From positions 6,253,001 to 6,317,000 of the forward strand of contig QLII01000001.1 of NCBI GenBank assembly GCA_003259005.1: a stretch of DNA of 64,000 nucleotides, in the 5' to 3' direction. This DNA comes from Spirosoma telluris. GTDB lineage: Bacteria; Bacteroidota; Bacteroidia; Cytophagales; Spirosomataceae. A program made the translations under genes and the position numbers. Shown here piece by piece: positions 45,875-57,387 of this stretch; within the stretch, counting starts at the first letter, position 1, and each line of letters opens with the position of its first letter. The notes under the pieces were generated by a model. The model was given only the letters and a program-made list of their open reading frames with translations, was not told the DNA's origin and made no database searches.

Positions 45875-48719
45875 CCTGATTTGGATACCAAACCCATCCG
45901 AAAGGCGAAGGATGTAGGTGCCTGTGGGCAAATACTGAACAGATAGATTACCCTCAAACTGCCCGTTTGAGGCTTTAATGGAAAGTGAAGGCTGCTGTAA
46001 AATGCCATTTAGATCGAAAACGCTCACCTGAACCTGTTTGGCGAGTGGATTCGCATACCGAATGAAAAGGCTATTTTCGGTAGGATTGGGATAAAAGCTA
46101 AACTGCCTGGCTGAGTCCGATAGTATAGCTGTTTGAACCGCCGTCTGGATGAGTCGACTTGTTGACCAACCCACACAGCTGTGCTGGGTAACCTGCACTT
46201 TATAACTGCCAGCCGTCGATACCGTTAAGCGATAGTCACTAGCGTTCGGCAGCGAGCTTTCGTTCCGGTACCACTGATAGCGATAGGAGGTATCAACAGG
46301 GGCTGTCAGGGTTATGGTGGCACCTTTGGGAAGACTTAGCTCTGTTTCTTCAGGCACTAGATCAAGCCCATTGACGGACGTAAGCTGAATAATTGTTTCA
46401 GGAGAGAGCGACACACACCCCCCTGCGTCATTCGCACCTGATACCGGCCTGGTTGCGTGGCATTAACCGTATTCGTATGCGCATTAGGGATAACTGAATT
46501 GTCGTGTAACCAGTCAAACGTAGCTCCGTTTAGGGTTGATCCGCTTGGTGAGACTGCTTCCAGACGGATGGGCGTGTCTGAGTTACAAAGCCATTGAGTA
46601 CTCGCTGGCGTTAGAGTTACCGATGCGTTTTGGAGGTTGACCAGCACAGGTTGCGAAAGAGCCGTACACCCGTTTTCGTCCGTTACCCGTAGGGTATAAG
46701 ACCCAGCCTTTGTTGCCTGATAGCTGGAGCTACCTCCGCCTGCCAGAACAACTCCATTCAACAACCATTGATAATGCAGATCCGCTGATGGATTACCCGC
46801 TCGTAAGGGCAGTGTTGCTCCTGGACAGATCATTGTATCCTTAGCCGGAATTGTAGTCGCTGTTAGTTGGCAGTTAATTCGATGTAAACCGCTCACAATG
46901 AGTGAGTAAGGTTGGCTTGTATAGGTCATCTTACCCTTGTGAGAAACCGTGAGTGTATAGGTTTTGCCAGCTACTGGATTCGCGATATACACCTGTTCCA
47001 CATTATCCCGTACATTATCACCCCGACTGGCAGCCTGTGCGGGATGGTTGGGATCTAATACAAACGGCAAACTTGTCTGATGCCCATCAGTGAGCCGCAA
47101 ATCAAGGTCATTGACAAGCTTTGGCGTTCGGCTGTTTACAGAACCAGGGACAATGCTTGTAGCTGTTCCTTCGGGATCTGTCCAGGATAAGGTGACAATC
47201 AACGGTTCGTTGCCCTGGGCAACAAGGGATCGGGTATAGGTGCCGCCGGATGGTAGACTTTGTTCGAGAACCAGATGTGCCCGTTCCTCATTAAGCAATA
47301 GGCGGGCAGCCGCTTCGGTATTTAATAACCCCCATCCAATCCGATAATCGGGTCCTGCTGATGGATTAGGCCGATCGGCGGTGTGCAGCGCGAGCCCTTT
47401 AAGCGTAGCGCCCCGCATGAATTGGCCGCTAACGGGCAAACCACTGGCGCGTTGACGGGCATATAATTCCTGCAATAAAAATAACGACCCCGATACGTTG
47501 GCGGAAGCCATTGAGGTTCCACTATAGGTACTATACTCGGTGTTTGACGTCGCAATTGAGGATAAGACATCCGATCCGATGCCTAACAAGTCTGGTTTGA
47601 TACGACCGTCATCTGTAGGCCCCCAGCCGCTAAATGACGTTGATCCGACTAAAGTGGGTACGTTCTGGTTTGTATACGTCACATCGGCAGCACCAATTGT
47701 CAGTACATTTTTAGCCGTAGCTTCTGCCGGAATTACATCGTAAGCATCGTTTCGACTGCGGCTAACTGTACTTTGGGTAGTCGTATTACGAAGGAAGTAA
47801 GGGGTTCCGGTAGGCGGACCGGTTTCGCTGCGTTTGTTATCTGCCGACCGGACCATCAGAAAATAGGGATTGTTATAGGCTATTCGATCCAGATCCTGGG
47901 CTTTGGTTGTGTAGAAGCCAAACAGGTAATCTTCGGTGGTACTGATGGACGTATTGCCCCACCATTCCCATTTTAAATTTGAATCGGTGCCAGGGCGTGA
48001 GGCATTATATACCCAGCCGACTACCGGGCCATACGCATGATTCGAGACAAGCAGATTGGGTGCCGCTGTGAGCAATTCAGTTACATCATCGGTATAATCC
48101 CAAACAGACAACTGAGCACCAAAAGCCATCCCCTTTGCCAGTGGATTAACCCCTTGCCTACCAGCGTTCCGGCCAGATGCGTCGTGTGGTCATTCGTACT
48201 GCTGACATTATCTTTCTGAGTGATCTTTACGCCGTTTGTCGTGGTTCCTCCAAATTCCTGGTGAGAGCTTAGCACCCGTCCTCCGTCCCACAGTCCCAGC
48301 CGACCGGCCATAGCGGCTGAATTTCCTGATAACGCAATGGGCAGTGAGCCGCCCCCCTGCAAAGCCAGGGTTCGGGTGCCTCGTGCAGCTTCCACATTAT
48401 GCAGCGAATAATAAATTGGCTGGCCCAGAGCATCGACTTCCTGAAGTTGAAGGATGCGATGATTGGAATAGTTTTTGCGGAGAGCCCAGTTGTTTCGATT
48501 GGCCAGCGTAAGCGTACGCTTTCTGTTCTGAGCGTAGCGTTCAATCAATTCGGTTTGCCAGGCTACGGCTTGCTTTTTTGGGGCAGGCTGCGCCCAGACG
48601 GAGCTAACTGCTCCGTTAATGAGCGCCAGAATAAGGAAGAGCGATAGGTGGTAAGATCCCCAAACCCAGTACTTTGCCTTATTTTGAGTGCGTAAACTGT
48701 GCCTGTAGCGACGTGCCAG
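45857..48719 (-). CDS. T9SS-secreted subtilase (S8) with immunoglobulin-like repeats, two apparent frameshifts, start unresolved
   Basis: About 954 residues after repair. The frame runs upstream through a clear signal peptide (HLSLFLILALINGAVSSVWAQ) but has no ATG, GTG or TTG there. CTG at 48719 is the first usable codon, or a further base error hides the start; TTG at 48548 would omit the signal. Slips are at C4 (48150-48153) and C6 (46417-46422). Triad: Asp in GLWDGG, His in NDHTTHLAG, Ser in TYSGTSMASANVSG. PKD/Ig-like repeats follow (YQWLLNGVVL, YQWYRNESSLP). The C-terminus is a T9SS sorting domain (FSFYPNPTENSLFIRYANPL to GTYILRLSDG). Paralogue of the next gene. Confidence 0.85.
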
Positions 48720-48731
48720 ATGCTGTGAGGG

Positions 48732-51700
48732 TTATTGCTTGTGAATCCGTTTCACCCGAACGCTCTGCGTCCGTTCGTCCTCAATAAGCACAAAAAACGT
48801 ACCGGCAGGAAGGTTAGCTACATCTAATACCGTCGAATAATTTTTTCCATTGAGTTGCAAGGTAGCAGTCTGTAGGGTACGACCCTGTATATCTGTCAAC
48901 CGAAGCGCTGGCGGCTTTGACAACGACGAGGAAACCGTCATAGAGACTGTCACCTGCCGCGTGGCTGGGTTTGGGTAAACTGCCAGTTCATCGTCGCCCA
49001 CAACGGGTTCTGTTGCCAGAATCGTTAGCACAACTTCGCTGGAAGTAGCCTCTCCACAGCCATTCACATTCCCCTTTACGGAATACCGGCCTGATTGGAC
49101 AACGGTATAGGACGCTCCCGTCGCTCCCGTAATAGGTACACCATTCATTAGCCACTGAATGTTTGAAAGGGCATTCGACGTTAGCGTAAAGCCATTGGTT
49201 GTGACCACCGGAGTCTGCACTGTATTGACCGATACCGTAACGGCCGACGAGCGTGCCGATGGGCAACTATTCGCTACCTGTACTGCATATGCGCCTGCCG
49301 TTGACACCTGAAGCGTACTGCTCGTGGCAGCGCTTATGGCTGTTCCGTTTTTATACCATTGATAGGATAGGGCAGTACCCGTTGTAACAGCCTGTAGAGC
49401 AATACTTGATCCTTGGCAAACGCTTGCTGAGCCATTGGGCGTAATGGTGGCTGTGGGCGATGTGCCAGTCGTAGGGACAACGGGTGTTCGTTGCAGGCTG
49501 GGACAGTCCAGCGACCGAACTTTCAGGTTGTAGAAATAATACCAGGCTGTTTTAAGGGTGTCGGTTGTTGAACCACTGGTATATAACGAACCTTTAATGG
49601 ATACAATCGGTGTACCAGTTGAGGTCTTAAGTTGATAGGGGAACCCACTGACCGATACATTACTCCGGAAAATAGAGGCACCACCGCTATAGTCGATGGT
49701 AATTTTATAATCGCCAGCTTCGGGAATGCGCAGATTAAGTGGATACACAGCCCCTGGTCGTTAGGGTCATCGACTAACTGACCATTTGTCGTGGCAGTCA
49801 GGCTTTGATTTCGCGTAGGATTTACGTCAAGCGTGACGCTTGAAACCGCCGTATTGTCGTACTTGCGAACGGTAAACGTCAGTTGGCCAGCCGTACCAAT
49901 ATAGAGCCGGGCGCTCTCAATGGTTAACGGTACAGTGGTTGAAATAAGAGGGTAAGGGCCGAAGTTTCCGCTGTACGAACCACCACCAAATGCATTTTTA
50001 TCGACGGGGCCAATGGTGCCTGAGAACGTATTCAGTGTGGCATAAAACTGTCCACTGGTCGATAGCTTCGGAACGGCTGTCTGATTACCAGCGGCCAATA
50101 AGTTACCGCCTATGGGTGAATCGTACCAGAATGCTGTGCCACCTCCCGTATTTCGTAGCGAGATAAGGGTGTCACTTCCGCATTGAGTCGCTGTAAAGAT
50201 ACCGTTGGCAGGAGCTGGGGCTGTCGTACGAGTTTCCGTGACGCTATTGTTTATGGCATTCTGGTCCGTATTCAGGCCTGTTGTAATAATAAAGCGATAG
50301 CTCTGACCAGCCACTAACGTACTCGTTGCCGGTAGCTGAAGCGTCAGGACACTCTCTCGAAAAGCAGGTAGTTTGGGGACGACACCACTTAGCGTGATTA
50401 GCTCGACGTTGTTGGCATCGGTGATTTTAACGCTTACGGGTACATTGAGCTGGTCGGCAGTTCCATAATTGTGCAACCGTACGGCTACGGCAACATCGGT
50501 GTTGGTTTGGCCACAGAAATTAGCCTCTGGAGAGACCAAGGCTATTGCCCCAACATCGTTAACCGTTTGCACCACATTGAGCAGATAATCCTGGGTTTCC
50601 CCATTGCCATACAGTCCACAGGCAGCAACCGAAACCGCATTGTCAGTCTCGGTTGCTACCAGACGAAATTTGATGATCTGTCCGTTGGTTACACTAGTCG
50701 GAATGGTTATCGTCGTTGAAAACTGCGCTGAATTTGCTAAGACCCCCGACGTGGCAAGGGTTTCACCTGCCTCGTCGAAACTACCATTCTGATTCCAGTC
50801 GGCGAAGGCTTTCACGGCTACGTTCTTCGTTGCTCCACAGGTTCCAAGCGATACCGTCAGCTGAAGTTGCTGCCCAGCCTGAATGGGTGTGGATACGGTC
50901 GAGAAATCAGTATAAGCGGTACAACTGGTGGAACCTACCTGGTCGATACTGCCTAGTTGTACCCGACTGATTTTAGTGTCGGCGGTTGAGGTTGGCCTCG
51001 ATTCGCAATAGACTTTACCCCCTGCGCCACTAACCAGCAATGCATAATCCTGTTTATTGCCATTCAGGGTGCCTTTGTGGGCAATAACCAGTGTGTATGT
51101 TTTGCCGGGTATCGAGTTCGCGATGACAACCTGCTCAATATTATCACGAATGTTATCGCCGTGGGTAGCCGCATTCGCTGGATTATTCGGATCTAATATC
51201 CAGGGCTGGGTTGTGGTTGTGCCATCATTAATACGCAGGTCAAGATCATTGACGAGCTTGGGTGTTCGGTCATTGAGCTTGGTTGTGGAAGTACCCGCCG
51301 GATCGTTCCAGCAAATGGTTGCCACGAGTTGCCCGCGCCCCGATGCGGTTACCTGGATAGTATCGCGCTGGCCCTGAGCAAGCGTTCGTTCACTTAACAG
51401 ATTGCTTTGGTCCGTATTGCCAATGACTCGTGCTGCCCGTTCCATATTCAGTAATCCCCAGCCAAACTGGTAGTCGGGGCCAGGAGTCGTACCGGCTTCA
51501 TCGGCTGTATGCAAAACAAGCCCGCGTAAGGTAGACGAGCGCATGTATTTACCCGAATTGAGTTGGGCGTAATATTCCTGAAGCAGCAATATCGACCCTG
51601 ACACGTTCGGAGAAGCCATTGAGGTACCACTTAAGCTGACATAAGCACTGTCGCTGCTGGAGTTAGCAGAGAGTACGTTGACCCCTATACCCACAATATC

Positions 51701-52789
51701 CGGTTTGATACGACCGTCGTCGGTGGGCCCCCAGCTACTAAAATCGGCCAGTACGACATCACTGGGCTGATTATAGCCGTAAGCTGGATAATTGGCCGCA
51801 CCCACCGTCAGGATATTTTTGGCGACGCCATTCGTTGAGATTTGGTCGTACCCATTTTGGGTGTCACGAAGTACCGTGCTAACTTTCCGATTGTGGTTAA
51901 CCAGAATATACGACTGGCCTGCCCCTGGAAACCCATCGGCCCCATGGTCATTCCCCGCTGATTTAACTATGAGATAATAAGGTGCCGAATTGGCAACCTG
52001 ATCCCAGCTTTGCGTTCGAGAATCGTATAAGCCAAATTTATAATCATAAATCTGACTAACGGTGGTATCGCCATACCACTCCCACTGAGTTGAACCCGTC
52101 AGATCCGGATTGTATTGATAACCGGCAAGTATGCCATAAGAGTGATTGGAAATGAGCAGGTTAGGCGAAGCCGTTGTCATTTCCGAAACATCACTTGTAT
52201 AATCCCAGGCTTGTAGCTTGGCCCCGAAAGCCATTCCCCGTGCCAGTGGGTTAACACCTGCGCCAATCATGGTGGCAGATACATGGGTAGGGTGCTCTTC
52301 ATCGGCTACAGTTGCGCTGGCCTTGTCATTTTGCGTGACGCGGCCCTTTAATTCAACGTGGGTTGCCAGCACGGCCCCGCCGTCCCAGATACCCAGTTTA
52401 TTTTGTACCGATGCACTACTCCCAGACAAATTCAGCCCAAGGCTACCCCCTGTGTAGAGCGACGATGTGTGTGTGGCATTAGCGACCTGTGCATTACCAA
52501 TCGTAGTAGCGTTGTAAACTAAGTTGCCAAAGTCATCGACACCCGCTAATTCAACAATACGACCATTCTGGCGGATTGCCCGAAGGGGAAGGTTTGATTT
52601 TTGGGCCAGCGAAAGTGCCCGGCTATAATTGGCGTCGTAGGTTTTCTGGATAGTCTGCCGAAGCTGGTTAAGCTGCTGACGTTGCGTAGCCGAATAAGGT
52701 ATGGATTGGGCTGATAGAAATGGGTGAGTAACTAACAGGAAAAGAACGGCTTGCAGCCAACTCGTGTAAAACCATAAACGTTGACGCAT
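48732..52789 (-). CDS. T9SS-secreted subtilase (S8) with GEVED, CARDB and Ig-like domains, one apparent frameshift
   Basis: 1352 residues after repair. Signal peptide about 1-28 (ending FLSAQ). Catalytic Asp in LGIWDGG, His in EEHPTHVSATMIG, Ser in SLSGTSMASPNVSGSI. Then a jelly-roll-like region (about 440-590), a GEVED domain (FADWNQNGSFDEAGETL), a CARDB-like domain, and two Ig-like units (LSYQWYKNGTAI). The T9SS tail contains YPNPATRQVTVSM and ends VKRIHKQ. The frame slips at C4 (49751-49754 plus strand); one base gives DQGAVYPLNLRIPEAGDY. It ends only 12 bases before the CTG assigned to the following subtilase, so the two probably form an operon. Confidence 0.9.
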
Positions 52790-53059
52790 ACGAATAAAAA
52801 GGCTGACTATAAATACACTAGGAAGATACTTACTAAGTACGAGAAAAAGAGAACTTCTGTTGCGTATTAGTCTAATATTTGAGTAGATTAATAAATTTTT
52901 AATTGTACATAAACGTCAATTAGTATATTTATATTTATTGAAACATATATTTGTAAGTAGATTATAAAGTACCTATTTGTATATTTTTTTATATACAACT
53001 ATTGGCAAATAGAATATATATTTACTACTTGCCACCTTATTTTACTAGTCATCTTATTT
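52790..53059. other. AT-rich divergent control region
   Basis: No gene. One TAnnTTTG match on the plus strand, TATATTTG (52946-52953), lacks a spaced TTG and lies over 100 bases before the gene at 53060. Strong A/T richness (long TATAT runs) differs from surrounding coding DNA. Confidence 0.4.
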
Positions 53060-56007
53060 ATGAAAAATTACTACTTATGGGGCTGGCGAATTGCCCTGCT
53101 CGTACTTTTTCTAACAACTATTATTATGATAAGCTGGGCACAATGTTCGGTTAGTAGCCCAAATGGTTCATTAGATTATGCCAACTGCAATGGTGTGGGT
53201 GGTTGGGCCTTCGATGGGGCTAATCTGAACCAGCCTATTACCATCGATATTTATGTAGATGGGGTTAAAACCTATTCAGGCATTACGGCCAATGGCGACC
53301 GTCAGGATTTAGTAACTGCCTTTGGAAATTCGGCTGCTCGCTATCATGGCTTCAGCTATAGCTTTCCGGCTACGGCTGCCTGGAAAAATGGACAGAACCA
53401 CGCTATATCGGTACGTATCTGTGAGGCCGCCAATGCGATTGGCGGTTCGCCCAAGACCGTTAGTGGGTGTACTGGTGGAACACAACCTCCTACAACCGGT
53501 AGTTGTCCTTACACAGAGGGCCAGTTCTTGTTCACCACCAGTTGGGGTGAGTCGGTTTATGCCCATTTTTATAACGGGACGCTATTTGCTGCCTATCAGG
53601 ATGGGAGTAATTTTAGACCGCAACACTGGTTAGTGGCTACAGGCCAGATGTCTACTAGCACGGCCAGTTGTTTTGCCGAGAACGATCCACATACAACTAC
53701 GACAACACCGCCAACCACAACGACGACGACAACGACTATCCCTCCAGCAGGGAGTAACTTTGCCGGTAATCTGGATGGAGTCGACTGCAACGGGATTGGG
53801 GGTTGGGTCATGAATAGAAATGCGACCAACCAGTCTACCAAATTTGATGTATACATCAATGGTCAGTTGGCAGCTTCCAATGTGTTAGCCAGTAATAGTC
53901 GGCAGGATGTGTCCAACGCCTTTGGTATTTCGGGCTATAACGCCTTTGGTTTTAGTTGGTCCATACCGGCTCAATATAAGAATGGATCGGCCCTGAATAT
54001 ATCGGTAAAGTATGCAGGCACCAACACAGATATTCCCGGTAGCCCCAAAACGACGGCAGCTTGTCAGGGAACGGGCACTACGCCTACTACGCCCACCACT
54101 AACCCGACAACTAGCCAAATACCTCCAGCAGGTAGTAATTTTGCAGGGAATCTCGATGGAGTGGACTGCAACAGTATAGGTGGTTGGGTACTAAATCGAA
54201 ATATGCCTAATCAATCAACAAAAGTTGATATATATGTAAATGGTTGGTTAGCAGCGCCTAATATACTAGCAAACAATAGTCGTCAGGATGTGGCCAATGC
54301 CTATGGCATATCGGGTTACAATGCCTTTGGCTTCCAAATAATACTGCCTACTAGTTATAAAGTTGGCGTGTCTTTAACGATCTCGGTGAAGTATGCGGGC
54401 ACTAAAACCGATATTCCAGGTAGTCCTAAAACAACAGTGGTTTGTGGAACTGGCGCTAGTGCTGGCACTATAAGCGTAAACAATTTTGATCCAGAATGCA
54501 ATACAGGCATAGCCCGTGTTTTCCCCGGTAGTGAACAGACAATCTATAATGGCATTGCTCACACAGGTACTGTTAGCCTAAAGTTAAGCGCTAACAGTTT
54601 GGGTAGATCATCTTCTCTGACAAGTCGATTAATTCCGGTTAAGCAGGGGGATCGTCTTTCATTTGATGCTTATGCTTTTACATCAGTTCTGACGAAAGGT
54701 AATCTTATTCCTCAACTAACAATGGCGGCTGTAGGTGGGGTTATGGCAGGCCTGGCTCTGACCCAGCATCAGACTACATCATCCGATCAGGGACGCACCA
54801 TCCAGAAGGTGCCAACTATTGGCGTAAGTACGGCTCTGGCAATACCATTAGTCAAATCACTTCTGGCGAATCGCTTGCCCAAGGCCACTCTCGAACTGGC
54901 TTTTTACAATAAATCAGGCTACTTTGTTCATCGCCAGCAGGTTAATATCACAAAAGCTGCTCGCGAGGGCTGGGAGTTGATGCATATTAATGGGCAAGCT
55001 CCACAGGATGGTTATGCCGTAATTCGGTTGCAGAATCATAGCCAAACTCCCGTTTACTTTGATGATCTGTCTTTGCAAACAAAGCCTAATCTGGACTTGG
55101 ATTTCTTTAGAGAAGAAAGACCATCCCCAAAATAACTTACCTAAGCAAAGGATTCTTTGCCCAAGTAAACACCAAGGTGGAAAATGTTTATCGAACTAAT
55201 GGCTTTGGTGACTGTGGTACTACTCGTGGCGGCACCTTAACTAATGGAGCTTATGCACCTAGTTTTTTTTACCTCGATATAAATGTCAAGGTTACAGCTC
55301 CGAGCTATGGTATTAGTGACACAGGCAATATAGTAATTGTTAGTACAGGCGGGAGTAACAGTGCGGGCGGTGGTAACGGAGGAACTCCGCAGAAAGGTCC
55401 TACACCTCCCGATGATCCGGCAAGACAACAATTGAAATTTTTTGCCCGTACAGTCTCATCACTTTGCGTGGCTCAGACACTACTTTGGCAATATAGTTAT
55501 CAGAATAATAGTCAGGCAAATACAGTTGAAATGGGCGGATTTATCCTGGATGACGGTTCGTTTTTTATGTTGCCTTGGGGGCAGAATACGGGGGTAAGTA
55601 TAAAGTACGCTTTCGAGGGGAATGCTATATTGGGTTCTAATGGGCATATATATCATGTCACAACTAATACAACCACCGGGCAGACAATTCTGCAGGATGA
55701 AAATCCATTAAGTGGCTCTACAACCAGTACCGACCATGTTATCGTTTCGTATGTTCATACTCATCCATGGGATGATGGTCTTCATGCTACTGATGAAGTT
55801 ACACGAGGTCCTGATCCACTTAATCCCAATATTGCACCGTATGGTGATTGGGCTTTTGGTAAAGAGTGGGGCCTTCCTGGAATAATTATTACTCCAGATT
55901 ACTTTCTGTATTTTCATTACGATGGGACAAAGACTACGGAGGAAGAACAGAAAGTGAAAGATGGGAGGGTTAAAAGAGACAGCGTATGTGACCCTGGTGG
56001 AAATTAG
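53060..56007 (+). CDS. Secreted three-repeat protein with C-terminal JAMM-like peptidase domain, apparent frameshift
   Basis: 982 residues after repair at C4 (55125-55128), where one base joins EERPSPK to ITYLSKGFFAQVNTKVENVY. Signal peptide about 1-28 (ending SWAQ). Three repeats of about 95 residues follow (near 33-136, 235-335, 355-455), each with DCN..GGW, a central SRQDV/DRQDL, and GSPKT...C. Thr-rich linkers separate them. A beta domain (about 460-690) comes next. The C-terminal domain (about 800-960) has NTVEMGGFILDDGS, YVHTHPWDDG, and IAPYGDWAFGKEWGLPGIIITPD: a Glu, a His-x-His-Pro and an Asp, like JAMM/DUF4329-type metalloproteases, though the usual Ser is not clear. The reaction is inferred; the target is unknown. 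Confidence 0.7.
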
Positions 56008-56123
56008 AATTCAAGTGATGAACTGGATTGAGTTTATTCAAGAATCTTTATTACAGTTCAGGACGTGGAATTACATCTAGTGCCTTACTTACTTTTTGAT
56101 TATTCACATTTCCCGTTATATCC

Positions 56124-57206
56124 ATGCGTACTTTCTTATTTCTTTTAAGTAGTTGTTTATGCTTTCTATACAGTTTTCAATCGGCTGCAAAGCCCCGAGT
56201 TCTGGTGTATGTAGGAAGTGTTGACCATAACCTGTATGCACTCGACGCCCAAACGGGTACTCAACGATGGGTCTTTAAAACACAGGGAGAAATTAGTTCT
56301 AGCCCTGTTTTGGCAAACGGAGTTGTCTATGTGGGCAGTTACGACCATAATCTTTATGCCCTAAATGCCCGGACAGGACATCTGCTCTGGAAATTTACGA
56401 CAGAAGGTGATATTCAGGGCTCTAGCCCATGTGTACAGAATGGAATAGTCTATGTGGGCAGTATTGATCACAACCTGTATGCGCTAAATGCAAGGACAGG
56501 GGTTTTGGAGTGGGTCTTTAAAACCAAAGATGCGATTCATGCCCGTCCGGTAGTGGTTAATGGCATTGTGTATATTGGTAGCTATGACGGTAATCTCTAT
56601 GCACTGGATGCCCTAACAGGTGAAGAACACTGGGCGAATAGCTCACGACACTCAATTAACTCGAGCGCTGCTGTAGCAGATGGAGTCCTGTATGTAGGAA
56701 ACAGAGGTGCTGACTTTTATGCTATCGACATACATACAGGGGAGGAACTATGGAGTATTGAGACGGAAAATGTGATCACCTCCAGTCCAATTGTAGCCAA
56801 TGGAATAGTGTATTTTGGGGCAGATGACTTACATGCACTCAATGCTAAAACCGGTGATCAACTTTGGGTATTTAAGAGTAGACGTAGATTCGATTCCAGC
56901 CCTGTCCTGGCCAATAGGTTGATCTATCTAGGGTCGTGGGATACTAATTTTTATGCTCTTGATGCCCAGACGGGTACGCAACAGTGGGAATTTAAGGCGG
57001 GTGGTCCTATCAGTGGCAGTGCTGTAGTGGCCAATGGTGTCGTTTATGTTGGGTGTAGTGACCATAAATTATATGCTCTTGATGCGCAAACAGGTATTAA
57101 ACAGTGGGAGTTTAAAACGGGCGGATTTGTCTATACCACTCCTGTAGTTGCCCAAAATGGAGTGGTTATCGGAACCTATCCAACCGTAAGTGGCGCGGGT
57201 AAATAA
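56124..57206 (+). CDS. Exported PQQ-type beta-propeller repeat protein
   Basis: 360 residues: a signal peptide (about 1-23, ending SAAKP) then eight near-identical blades of about 40 residues. Typical units read YVGSVDHNLYALDAQTGTQ and RWVFKTQGEISSSPVL. This is the PQQ/PQQ_2 or BamB-like beta-propeller. It has no catalytic residues of a dehydrogenase that I can place, so it is probably a binding or scaffold protein in the periplasm. It starts 117 bases after the JAMM-like gene, same strand. The repeated units are nearly identical at DNA level, hinting at recent internal duplication. Confidence 0.85.
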   Translation: MRTFLFLLSSCLCFLYSFQSAAKPRVLVYVGSVDHNLYALDAQTGTQRWVFKTQGEISSSPVLANGVVYVGSYDHNLYALNARTGHLLWKFTTEGDIQGSSPCVQNGIVYVGSIDHNLYALNARTGVLEWVFKTKDAIHARPVVVNGIVYIGSYDGNLYALDALTGEEHWANSSRHSINSSAAVADGVLYVGNRGADFYAIDIHTGEELWSIETENVITSSPIVANGIVYFGADDLHALNAKTGDQLWVFKSRRRFDSSPVLANRLIYLGSWDTNFYALDAQTGTQQWEFKAGGPISGSAVVANGVVYVGCSDHKLYALDAQTGIKQWEFKTGGFVYTTPVVAQNGVVIGTYPTVSGAGK

Positions 57207-57227
57207 AGTTGCGCACATGGTATGTAT

Positions 57228-57266
57228 TCGGCCCTTCTAGTCATTGATTAGGACTAGAAGGGCCGA
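57228..57266 (+). terminator. Rho-independent terminator of the propeller gene
   Basis: 15-bp arms at 57228-57242 and 57252-57266, nine-base loop, followed directly by TTTT. Good intrinsic terminator on the plus strand. Confidence 0.85.
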
Positions 57267-57387
57267 TTTTAGTAGACCAGTAAATTACATGATTGCCGAT
57301 ACCGGCAAAATTCATAAAAGGCCTGCCTGCATTAAAGCAGCTCCACTTTTCTGTATATTGCCTTTTTAATCAATACAACCGCCAATC

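Noticed and set aside
56124..57206. Immunity protein for the JAMM-like gene
   Set aside because: A propeller with its own signal peptide is not a typical immunity protein, and only proximity supports the idea.
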